Shown: positions 41,801 through 53,800 of the stretch, piece after piece
Position numbering within the stretch: the stretch's first letter is position 1
Layout of the letters: each line of letters starts with the position of its first letter
NCBI GenBank assembly: GCA_013433145.1
Contig: CM024182.1
Location: 3,210,501 to 3,274,500 of the forward strand
From: Ascaris suum
Lineage: Eukaryota; Nematoda; Chromadorea; Rhabditida; Ascarididae
Direction: 5' to 3'
Length of the DNA: 64,000 bases
The notes under the pieces: model-generated
Databases searched by the model: none
What the model was told of the DNA's origin: nothing
Seen by the model: only the letters and a program-made list of their open reading frames with translations
Program-made: the position numbers and the translations under genes

Positions 41801-44800
41801 GAGATAACAGCGGCCTTAATCTTTCTTGCTTCCGTTTACCCTTGCTACTCCATCATCGTCCTACCAGCAGGTATATTGTCCACATTGCCGATTGATCATC
41901 ATTTGCTCCATCCCCATCGTAATTTTCCCTGGCAGAATCCTCTTGCTGTCATAAATGTTTCTATGCATTAGCCTGTAACTTTGCAGCGTGAGCGTTTTGG
42001 AGAGAACGTGCGTCACTCGGTCCATCATGAGGAATTCATTGAAATGGGCTTACCTTCGTTCGATAATCTTTTCTTCTTCCTGGTGCGAGTGCCATTAGAT
42101 CTGGTTCATGAATGGCTCAAAATGAGAGGCTCCGCTCAACTTTCCACCGATCTGCTCACTTTACAAACGGTACGCAAAATTCGATTCTTTCCATCTGCCG
42201 AATTTCTTTTTATACTTCGAACTGATTGCTTCTAGTTGACCCGATGTGCTGCTTCTCTGATCGAGTTGTTTCCTGCGATCAGAGAAGAAAACAGCACGAT
42301 CGGTTAATGTCAGGGGTGGTCGTGGAAGCGTTTCTGCATTTCATCCTTCTTTAATCATATGGCATTATAGATTTATTCTAGCAGAGCAATAAGAATATTT
42401 ATACGAATGCACAAAATTCATCCATTTAGCGAATGCGATTTGAGAAAGAATTTTGGGATATAATATGTGGAGGTTTGCGGGGACTTCAATTTTGGAATGT
42501 AGGTTGGAATTCATAATTGCTTTCTTTTGTTAGATAAAGCTAAGCTAAATAGATTGCTTGACGATATCGTATATAATATCCACCTGTATTTTGATAATGA
42601 GTTGAAATCGATTGAAGGTGATAGAGGATTGCCACGATTGTTTGGGAGCGGCGATAGTGGTGAAGCATAAATATATCGCGTTGGTACAGTTGGCCGGTTT
42701 AGACAACGAAACACTGTTGAATAGTCTCGCCGCTTTTGAAGATCATCTCGGAGATGTTTTTAAGGTTTGTTTACTTTGTTGATTTTCATAATTTCACACC
42801 TTTTTATAGTAACTTTATTTTTTAAATTGGCCGCTAATTTCTTAAGATTATTTTGAATTTAATTCATAATTGGCCCTTAGCTTGTTCTTGTTTGTTTGTT
42901 TTTATAAGTGATAGTTAGTTGATCTCGAAATGTTCATTCACAGTAATTAATCAATTAAGATTAGCATCACCTATTGATTGCCGCGATTAGTCGCATCTCA
43001 TTTTTGGTGTTCAGTGCACATACTTTATTAAGCCGAACCTTAGCATAGGAAGAAATTGTAATAAAAGCATTTACTCTCCCATTCGCATCAGTTTCGGTTA
43101 TAAGAAAAAATTAGATTACTAGCAAGGGGAAAAATGAACTTCACCATACCAGTTGGGACAAGGGGCGAAGGTCGGCACAGAGCAGATGAGAAAATTTTTC
43201 TGCGGGTTGTTGCTTTCATATTAAGTTATAGGTGAACTGCATCACACCCGTTGAACATATGGGGGGGGGGGGGATTTTTTCTGCATTCACTTTCATACTG
43301 TTTTTTTGCTCGACTGCGACCTCAGCTTGAAATTGAGCTGCAGCTTGCGACTATCATTTCTCTTTTGAGGTGTGGTACAGCGATGTCAACTTATCGGGAA
43401 GTTCTAAGTGAGTTTACTGTAATAATACTTCCAGAGTTATCTAAATTGTGTGCGTGACTGGGCACGGATGGAGGCGCGTATGGAAGGTGATGGTGCGGAA
43501 TGGACGGAGAAAGTGGTGCAGAATTTACTTACTGAGTGGACTCTGGCGAAACGGTTCGCTATTAACGTGATCTGTGGAGAGAGCGAAGTTGCGCATCGAT
43601 TCTGGTTCGTTCGGCATTTCTGATTTTGATTCTTGATACGTTAGTTCCACCAAGGAAGGGAATGAGGGAGGCTTCGAGCTCTGGATCTTTCATTATCCGG
43701 GTCAACTACTTGTCCAACTATCATTTAACAATAGCTGATCTTTGGCCGGTGAATTTCTGCATCGATAGTCCGTTGTTGTCTAGTGGTTTTATAGACTCAG
43801 TGGCTGGCTACTTCCGCTTTAAAGGGGAGGGGAAGTTTGTTTCATGTCTCTCCAGAATTTACTTCTTGTGAGTGGTCGTTACAGGCTCATGACGCCGAAT
43901 TCAAAGCATTGCGCTTCAGCGTCTTTTACTGTAGTCCTGCCAACACTTTCACATTAAGGCATATACTTGAATTAAGGGCGAGGAGAGGGACGGGAAAGAG
44001 GAAGCTTTTGCGATTAGTGCATTTCCTGCGCTCATCTGAGATTTTTGAAAGGGAATTGAATCTAGACTGTCGTGCACGCTAATCTGACATTCCGAGCCGC
44101 TAAAGCAGCCGTTTATTTGCGAATCGTTTGCCTGTAAGAAATGAGTGTTTTGCAGCGTGATCGGTATTGATTTACTACGAAAAATGGTAAACGATTTTCT
44201 CTCGGAGAAGGAAACCGTATTGGAGGAATGCAGAAGTGAGTTCGAGACCACACCACTTGGCCTGGACTCCCTTGATTTACAGCAATCGCCTAGAAAGTTA
44301 GTGTTGTCTTCCATTTTACGCTTTTTTAACGCTTTCTTTTATCTGTTTTTGTCGTATATGAGTGGTGGAGAAAAGACCTGTGCTCATTAAACATGGGTGT
44401 TTAAATGAGCGATTATCGTCGTCTACTTTGACGAATCATACGAGTAGATTTTGAGGATAGCATTGACTCAAATAGCTTACTTTAATTGTTTGAAATAATG
44501 GCCAGACATATTCCCCCATCTGCCAAGTGAAGGTATTTAAAACCGACAGGTGTGACAGCGTTGTCATTCACTGTTGCATCATCAAGTTTACTTGCAGACA
44601 GTCCTCCCAGATATTCGTCGCTTGCCGTCATTTTAAGTCGCTCGTGGGGCAGCTGCGGGATCGTTCGCTGAGGGCTTTGACATTCGCGCGTTCGATATTG
44701 ACCGATGTCGAGATGTGCGCGCTCTATAGGATAAAAACATCACAGGCGCGCGCACTACTCTATCAGCTTTACCTCACTTCGCATTCACTGGTGAGATCTT

Positions 44801-47800
44801 CCAGTACTGTCTCTATTTATTTTTTATTTATAGACCTGCTGTTCTTTCCTCCTTTCTTCCAGATTATCGTCCATTCGAGAGGGATGCAAGTGCCTGTTTT
44901 AAGTGTAATCCTTGCTCATCGCTGTCATTAGTGCAGGCTGAAAGGTCTGCACTAAGATAAGCGGAAGCGAAGAGTGGCTTACATTCCTCTCAAATTCTTC
45001 ATATTATAAAACATAAGGAAAGCCATCCGTCTTTGAAAGTGTTAACGAGTGATCTACGTTAAAAAGTGATCTGTTGTGGTCTAATCAAATTTATGGTCGC
45101 AGTGATCGTTGGACCTTCATTACGTAACAAGTTGTACGCTCATAGTTGTTGATCTTGATGTGGTATCTCCCCCATGTGTATTATGACCCCCCCCCCCATG
45201 CCTTCAGGGCCGTAGCCAAAGATATAAATAGGCCACGGTCTTGCTTGACAGTCAGTTGTGTTCAACAGGCCTCATCGTGTAGCTCCCTGCCCGGTCGCAG
45301 AAAGCCACTATTTTTATGAGACTTTTCAAAGAGATATGCATTCTGTACTGTGGCGAACTCTCTAAACGTTAGAAATTTAGAAGACGGGGGATGTTGTATT
45401 TTTCACTTTATTCACTTAATACGCATATTTTATTCACTGTCGTGTAGTTACACTCGTATGGTAGCAGTGCTTTGAAGTAGCATTCTCATTTATTTCACTG
45501 AGCTAACACTCTATAACTCGTTAGATGTAAGCATTATTGGTGTGGTGTCGAAACTTCATCAGGACTAGATCCTCAATCTTGCTTTCGATATCCCCTTCTT
45601 TCGTTTTTGGCCAGGTCATTGGCCAAGCCTCTCGGTTTTCTCGTCATCGCTTTTTCGTTCTATATGCTTCCATATCCACATCGCTTCCTAAGAGAGGGAT
45701 TGGGGTTCCTCGGCTGAAAATTGCTTCTTCATTTCTCACGAGAGCATTTCCTCGATCCCAGCTGACTTTTTATTTGGTGGTCTTTCACTGGAGCTTCTCA
45801 GGCTTGCTCTTTTTCCGGTAGGTCCTCCTTGTCACATAGCCGAATTCTTTTTCGAGGTTACTTGCCGCCGACCGTTTTGCATCGATTTCTGCGGGCAGAA
45901 TTGGTCTATCCGTGGTATTGCAGATTTTGCTATGCTATATAGAGAAAAAAAAGTGCTCCGTCGGATTTCTTTTTTTAGCGTTGGCTATCCTTGTTACACA
46001 GAGAAGTTTTAAATGTGAATGTGACACGATGGGGCCAAGCGTGCTGGGTGTGAATTCATTTCCGCGTGATATGCCAGCATTCCCATCCCACATTCAAAAA
46101 ATGCGCTTGTAGTGGCCATCGGCCAATTCTTTCCGTGGCAGCCTGTGCTATTAGCAGTTGCTTTTTGTGTCTGTTGACATGAGCATCTCTTTATGCCATA
46201 CCACTATCTTCTTCTTATCATATAGCGATTAAAGAATAAGTAGGACCGGAAGCATATTGCTGTCGGGAGCTTTATTGCACTCACCTGTGGCCCCTCTATC
46301 TCCGCTCCCCAAATCATACGACCTTAAATTTTGACGTCATCCACAGAGCAGCAGAATCAGTCAAGTGCTATACACGTTTGTGGATGAATGGTCATTGAAG
46401 TAATGCTGTGACAATATGATTCACTATTAAGTCTTATTAAATTCCAGGTGAATTTGCCGAATTTGGCTGACAAATATGTTGTATTTTGCAACAAGAGTGC
46501 AAGCGGTAATGTGGATTTTGTGCAGGTGCTGCTGAATGTAACATGCTCTCGCAATGAAAATGAACTTCCTTCACATATTTCCAAATGGTTTGTTTTTGCT
46601 TTGATGATGCAATTTCCATTAATTTCCATGTAAATGATTTTTAGCAATTTCGAGGATTTTTTGTGACATTATTTATTTATTTGTTCAATTATTCAACAGT
46701 TCGTGCGGGAATAACATGCAAACTGTAATGTAAGGTTGCAACTTAGAGTTTTGAATGATTTCATGGGCAAAGGAAGAATATTGATAAGTGTAATCACGAC
46801 AGCGATCTCACGCTTGCAAAGTTAGTGAATTGTGCATGTTGTGGTTTTTATTATCCTCTTTTTTGACAGTATGCCCATGTATTGCATTCGGTGTTGGAAA
46901 GCAGAGCGAAACATGAGCGCATATCCTTTTCATTATATGAATGCTTTTATTGCAGTACTCTAGATTTTTAGTAGAGCCAAGAATGCTCTTTTTTGAAGTT
47001 CGCAATTGATAAACATTCATTTTGGTTGAGCTTTGTTTTGCAGCGATGGTTATGTTTTGGTTTTCCCGGTGCAATCGCTTGATGGATTTACCTGTGAAAG
47101 CTGGCGAGGTGCGAGACTCGAGGTTACTTTGGACGCCGATACAGAGATGTCGCTACGCTATTTAAACGTAACTTCCTATTTTTTAAACTTATAAAACAAG
47201 TAATCACGAAGAGATGAAGCATTGTTTTTCCCCACTCGTTATATTGCTTCGACGAGTTCGTTCGCTTGTTTCCACATATGAAGTTGACTTTTTGTTAGAG
47301 CTATTTGCATATCGTCAAAGACCATTTTTGGCATTGCAAATGCAGTTGGGAGAATCATTTGTTCCAAAAAATTAGCGCTTTATTTTTCTCGAAATTCTTT
47401 CGTGATATCATACTTTCGTGGTAAGAACAACAAAAATGGCTTCACATTTCTTGTAGGACAAGGGCTTGATGCTTTAATGAACGACTGTCTTGAGCCAAGC
47501 AACAATGCCGACATTTATTATATTCTGTGGGAAAGAAATGCCAAAATTGATCAGCACTCTGAACTACTAATTTATACTTACGTACTCATCGACTATACTA
47601 ATTCGGTGAAATTTTGGTGTTTTTTAAATTTAACCGGACCTGATATCTTATCAAAAATTCAGATTCCGTATGGCATATCGTTGATCGCACTAAACGGAAC
47701 GTCATTGCCGTATATGCGTCGTTTATTGGAAAAGAATGTGAATACATCTGGCGGCGGTCTTTTAGAAATAATTGAAGAACAATTTTCGTGTCACGAGATC

Positions 47801-50800
47801 ATATCCAATCACGTTGAGCGTCTAAAGGTTCGATTTTATTGAAATTGGGACGAGAGAGAAGGATTGAGGTATGAAGGAAAGAAGAAGGAATTAAGGTGAT
47901 AGGAATGACGAGGGGCGGTTACGAAATGGAAGTTGTTGTATTGTAAAGTAAGAATAGTTTCGGATAAGGCGATAGTTGAAAAGTGTAATTGGGTTTGTTC
48001 GAATTTTGACGTCTTCAATCTGCTTTAAATAAAGAGGCATTCATATAATAGGAGAGGAGAGTTTGATGATGCAGTCTATTGCATTAAAAAAATACAGTTT
48101 GCGTAATTTCTTTTTAATTTAATTGTATCTCATTAGCGGTCTTTTGTGGACTTTTTTTATCGCATGAAGTATGAAAAGCTGGGAAAATTGGGGCATTTTT
48201 TGTTAAATGTGCGACTTTGATTGGAGTTCTTCTGATTACTATATATGGAGATAGCGTCATTGTAATAGCGAGATAGTTTTGCACATACTTGCAAACATTC
48301 GGTTGCATTTGGGTTTGACCTGGGTGATTTTTTTGGGATTTGTATAAACTCAGGTTGTATTTGGATCAAGCTTTTTTCGACTACGATGAATTTGAGTGGA
48401 TTTGGGCGAACAGTGGGATAGATTTGTGCTGAATTTCTTCGCGTTTAAGTTTATAGAGATTGCTTGGAGGGTATAGCAGACTGCTGTGAAAATTAGCAAT
48501 TTTTAACAGTTTCCTTTCGACCATTTCGAAGCGGTTTAAGTATACATTATACTTTTGTATGTTTTCGAGTGGTATTTCTTTAGGAAGAGGCTATGCAGAC
48601 GTGTCGGATTCTGTGGACTGACTTGGCGGCAGGAATGGCTGACGAAGTTTTAGATGGGCGTCTTCTGGCGAGTCTAGATTCAAACGAGCTCGAATCGGTT
48701 AGAGCCACACTTCTGCAGGCGTACAACCTCGCTTTTGAGGTATGTTTTATTAAAATTATGAAGCATTTGTTATCATGGAGGTTTTATTATTTTCGATTAG
48801 CTGTGCAGGCCTTCCCTGCTCCACTGAAAGCAGTCACTGCTGTACTTGAACTTGACTTGCTGCATACACGAGATGTCATCTTATCGCCGTTGACTTGTGC
48901 TGGCTGAAGTTCGTTTAAAGAGTCCATGTGAATATTTGCACCTGACGTTGTTTTTGTTGACTTCATATGGTGTGGTTTCCAACCCTTTTTATTGACTTCA
49001 TTCTGTTTTGTGGCTTGAGACGCGGAGGTATTTTAGCCGTTGTCTTCGTTAGTTGATGCAGTGTTCTTAATTCGAGGTAATGAGGGGTGTCCCGGGCCCC
49101 TACAATTTCGAGCATATTATTGTTATGACTTTTGTGAAAAGAGGAAGCCGATAAAAGCGTTATATGTTGCTGGGTTGGAGTCTACTGAGAGCCATAGGCG
49201 CTATGGGGTTATAATTGGTGAATATCTTATGTCTTCATTCGTTGGTTCCTCATTTTTGAAGCGTGCTCGCTTTTTGCTTTGTTTGTCTGAGGGGAAGGGC
49301 TTGCTTAACTGGTAAGAAGTCGTAGTGGTCATGTATATTCGATCATCCCTGCTGTGCACTAGACGAGTTTATAAAATACAGCAGAGGCAGAGTTTGCTTT
49401 TAAAAGTTGTTTTCTTAATGTGATCGAATATTTTGAGTTTTATTAGAGCCATTTATTTATTTTTTGTTGTGTTTATCGTAAAATATTTGTCGTGACATAA
49501 CTGCGGTTACTTTTTTACCACATTGCTGTGAAATATGCAACGCGTTATTACAGTATCATCGTGAATTATATCGAATACTGCCACGACTTGCACGCCGTAA
49601 ATTTGCCGAAGAAACGGTTAACTGGGCGAAGCAATGGTATACGTTCGTGACAAGTTTCGTTCATCATGGTGATGGTACTATTCCACTTTGGTCTGTACAG
49701 TCATTTCAATTCTTAACGCTTGCATCCGACCCTCAACTTACTTCACAACTCGCCGATCCGCTTTACCAGGTGAATTTGATTCAATAAAATCTGATTTGTT
49801 GAGTTCGATCCTGGCAAATGCTATATTTTTGGTTGAGACGATTCATCGATTTTGGTTGGTGAATTTCGTTGAAAAAGCGTCGGCACATTTCTGCGTCACC
49901 TATGCTTAACCTCAGTCGATGTTTTGCGCAATCCTGTCTCTTGTCTGCCTTCTAAATGAAACCAAGATTTCGCATCGCAGAATGTCCTCAGTGAATTTGA
50001 TTTCTTGCTATCATATTCGCTTGAATAGAAAACCCTTATTAAATATACCAATGTGTTTGTTATAGGCCTCACTTCCAGTTCGCCTTCATCTCTGTTGATG
50101 CAGGAAAATAGAAAAGCTGAGAAACTCCCATCCGTATTTCCAAATAAGTCTTTTTGAGAGGTGGTATTACAGTGTTGCTGTCACGATGAATATTCCGATT
50201 ATTGTTCTAGTAAGATTCATGCAGCCTTTTTTCGATCTATTGATCGCTGAGATGTAGGTTTCGGAGGACGCGCGAATATTTAAACATTCAAAGTCTTATG
50301 GCTTTTTATAAGTAATGTATTTTCGAAAGGATAGTTGATGTCGATTGTTCGAGTATAGGGAAGGAGAGGGAGTGGTATACCTCTCACTTCATTTGAAAGA
50401 TTTCAAGTACGCAATTTAAAACGCGCCAAAATTCTCTCATTGCCAGCTTGAATTAATCTTTCTTTCATATTAGTTCTTTCTATCGCCTGTTATCTTCAGA
50501 AAGGTTGCAGTCGGGTAAAGTCTAAGCGGGACGAGAGAAACGCTCAGTGGTCTCGTTGTTCATTAACGAAAGGGGGGGGGGGGAAGACATCTGAGTTGGA
50601 AGGTATTGCATGTTCCCATCGTACAGTTTTTTGCGAGGTCCGAGGATTGTCGCTGAGGAACAGCCAAATCAAATGGAATACTCGAATATCTTGAATGTTC
50701 AGCTGTACAGCTATCTTTCTTAGGCATTTTCTTAAGCGTTTTCATCCATATCGACACCTTTGCCGTTTCCGTATTTTATTCTTGCATAAATGAACCAAAT

Positions 50801-53800
50801 GGTGTTTTAGGATCTCGTCACAACAATCGATTCGTGTGTGAAGCACATCATCGGTGGTGGATCATGTGGTACGATTTCTTTTTACGTTTACATTGTAAAC
50901 CCCTTCCTGCATTATGTAATAGGTGTCGCATTTTTGCATATATTCTCTCAGGACGCAGCTGGATCCGCTATTCATAGTTGCCAATTGCAACGATAAGCAG
51001 TAGTCTGAAAGACTGAGCCTTAACAGTGTGTTGTTAGGAGAGTTGAGGGATCACATTCAGGTAACTTGCGGAATTGGCAACGAATTCATCTAGGTTCCAC
51101 TTATTAGTAACTGACGTGCTTCAATGCATCCGTTCTTTACCAAAGAGTTGAGCGAGGAGGGGGGAGTCGGATGGCTCTGAGATAGTGCGGTATTTCAGTG
51201 TTATATTTGTTAAACTTCGAGCGATTTAAGATTCTGGAGTGGCGAATGGGGAGTACTTCGATGATGAGCACTTCACTGGCAGTACACCACCACGCAGTAC
51301 ATCTGTTGGACACATGCAGCCAACTCAGGATGCACTCAGCCGTTCACAGCGCATTCAAGCATGTGTGAACAGTATCGATGAGATGCGTAACAAACGACTT
51401 GAGGTTCATATTGTCTCAAAATTGTTTCGATATATTCGAAGTGTCACATATTATCGCTTTTGCCTACCGGAAGTTTGTTCTTAAAAAAATACCTCCCCCA
51501 TTCTACTTCTTCCATTGGACGTCCACTCTTGAACTCCTAAGAATCCGTAGCTTCGGAAGTTATATTGGCAGTAATACGGTGTTTGATTGATTGATTCCTG
51601 ATTCGATGTTTCTGAATGGTGAGGAGGTGATGTATTTGATAGGTTTATTTAAACAGTGTGAGGTGATTTTTATTTCTGTTACAGGTTCTCTCGTATTGCG
51701 AATAAAAGTAAGTAGATCGCGTTCGCATTGATCCACACGGTTGAGTTGACGTTTACGGTGACTTGTTTTATGAGTTGAGATTATTTCACATTTTCTCCTT
51801 CATGTAGAGAATATCCATGTAGCACTTCTAAGAGTTCATCTTTGCTCTCTTTTTGCCGTTATTTTAGGTGAGGCTAATCTAATCGCTAGGTAATCGGATT
51901 TGCGTGCTACGCATTCATGAGGCCTAATGTCTCTGTGGGTTAATTAAGTAGCTTCTTTTCCGATTGCACACATATCATTATGTTTGTAGTTTTGTTGTTT
52001 AAAGTTGTCTTTTTTTGATGATTCCGTCGATCTATCAGTGGCACAAAATATTCGCCTTATTTTTTCGTTTTCGAGTTATAATATGGGAAGTTTTGTTTTG
52101 AGGCCGAAAACAAGATTGGTCGTGTGACGGCGGAAGGACGAAGTGCACTATCGTTGACCACCTATTTTGATCCAAAAAAACGGGCACCTTTCGAATGGCA
52201 GCGTCTCGAAAAGAAGATCGGTTTGTGCTTGCCTCGTATCATAGCTTTACAAGCAGGCAGACTACAGTACTTTTTTTGGAAACAAAACACTACCTTGTAC
52301 CTCTTTTTTCGGCTCTCGAGGGGTTTTCTATTCAAGAGAGATCTCCTCTTCCCTAACACATGAAGCTTGCGATGTTGTTTTTTGCAGTTCTAAGTCTTTT
52401 CCCGCTTTTCCTCTTAGCGTCGACATTGAAAGAGATAATTTTGCTCGATACCGATCAACGGAAGAGTTATTCAAGTTGTTATTAAACGATGAGCAATGAA
52501 TGTAACATAGCATGAATGCGAAGGTAAACGTGTAGTTCTGGGCCTGTCTTAATAAACCTATCATACTTCCATCAGAATGCAACGGTGAATCCACCGTTCA
52601 TCAGTGTTGGCAACTTGAAAGGTTAAGGTCTGGCGCACTTCTTTAACAGCTTTTTCAAGAGTTGTCTGGATAGAGAATATTGAAAATATAATTGTTTTTT
52701 GTTCTCCTCACTGAGACCATACTGCTAAATTTTTCTGTAGTAAATACTCGGTGTACATTGTGATATTCTGCGAAAGAATTTTCCATTATTTCAAAGCTAT
52801 AATATTTGAATAGAATCGTATGAGTAGTCAAGGTCCTTCTCTATTCTTCTTAGCTTAGCGCTTGCGTTAGTGATTATCATTGGAGCTTTCGAAGGGCGTG
52901 ACGTTTCAAATGGAAAATATTCTTTATATTCGTTCTTTGTCGTTTTTTTCGAATTTATCGTAATTTTCAAAATATTCTATGCTCTTATAGGCTCAGGTAA
53001 ATTCGGCACAGTATACGTTGTGATGAATTTGACGGAACAGTGCTTAATGGCGATGAAGCAGATTCGTATAGAGCGCAATCACAAAGCACTGCATGCACTT
53101 GTTGATGAGGTCGAGAACCTCAGGTCACTTGACCATCCTAACCTCGTTAAGTACTACGCCGTTGAAGTGCACAGGGTATGTACTTTTGATTACAAAATAG
53201 TGTTAAGGCAAATTAGTTTATATAGATATGTTGTCGGGTCGATGCAGATCGAGAGCTGCCTAGGCGTTAAAGTACACGCACTTTCAGATAATACAGGCGA
53301 TACAGTATTTTCATGTCAAGGTAATATAAGTGGTATAATATATTCATATGCAAGTATTATAGCGATTGGGCATTTAGACCGGCTTGTTTACCGCGTAGTC
53401 GATAATTTGTGCAAGTAAAGGGCGGGAGGTGTGAGCCTAAGGTAAAGTTTGTTTTGCTAGCCAAGATTCAACGTAGCTGTAATCGTCGAACGTTGACTTC
53501 TGATTGTCCTGCATTGTTTACATCTCTTTGACATGGTGGATGCATACGAGAGGATCTCAAGTTTGTTTTCATTAAGTGCATTGAATGAGTGCAAGTGTCT
53601 TGTTAAATGAATGATGTTTAAGGAGGAATTGTTGATATTCATGGAATATTGCCCCGAGGGCACATTAGAGAGCGTCTGTCGTGAGGGTCTCTTGGATATG
53701 CGTTGTGTTCGAAGATACACTCATTACCTATTGAAGGGAGTGGAGTATATACATAATAAGATGATAATTCATCGTGATATTAAGCGTAAGTTAGCTCATT

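Noticed and set aside
42237..42305. Candidate MAP3K4 exon after a TTCTAG acceptor (motif [15 protein letters not shown])
   Set aside because: The exon at 42618 joins directly in phase to 42169 and matches the family there, leaving no place for this piece; its sequence is explained by the hairpin arms.
47214..47374. Open plus frame with motifs [20 protein letters not shown] and ALQMQLGE between MAP3K4 exons
   Set aside because: Exons 47044-47167 and 47663-47827 join in phase and are collinear with the family; this frame ends in a stop and has no acceptor/donor pair that keeps phase.
47402..47662. Upstream part of the long frame continuing into exon 47663-47827
   Set aside because: Only the part after the TTCAG at 47658-47662 fits the phase and the family; the earlier part needs a phase-1 partner that does not exist.
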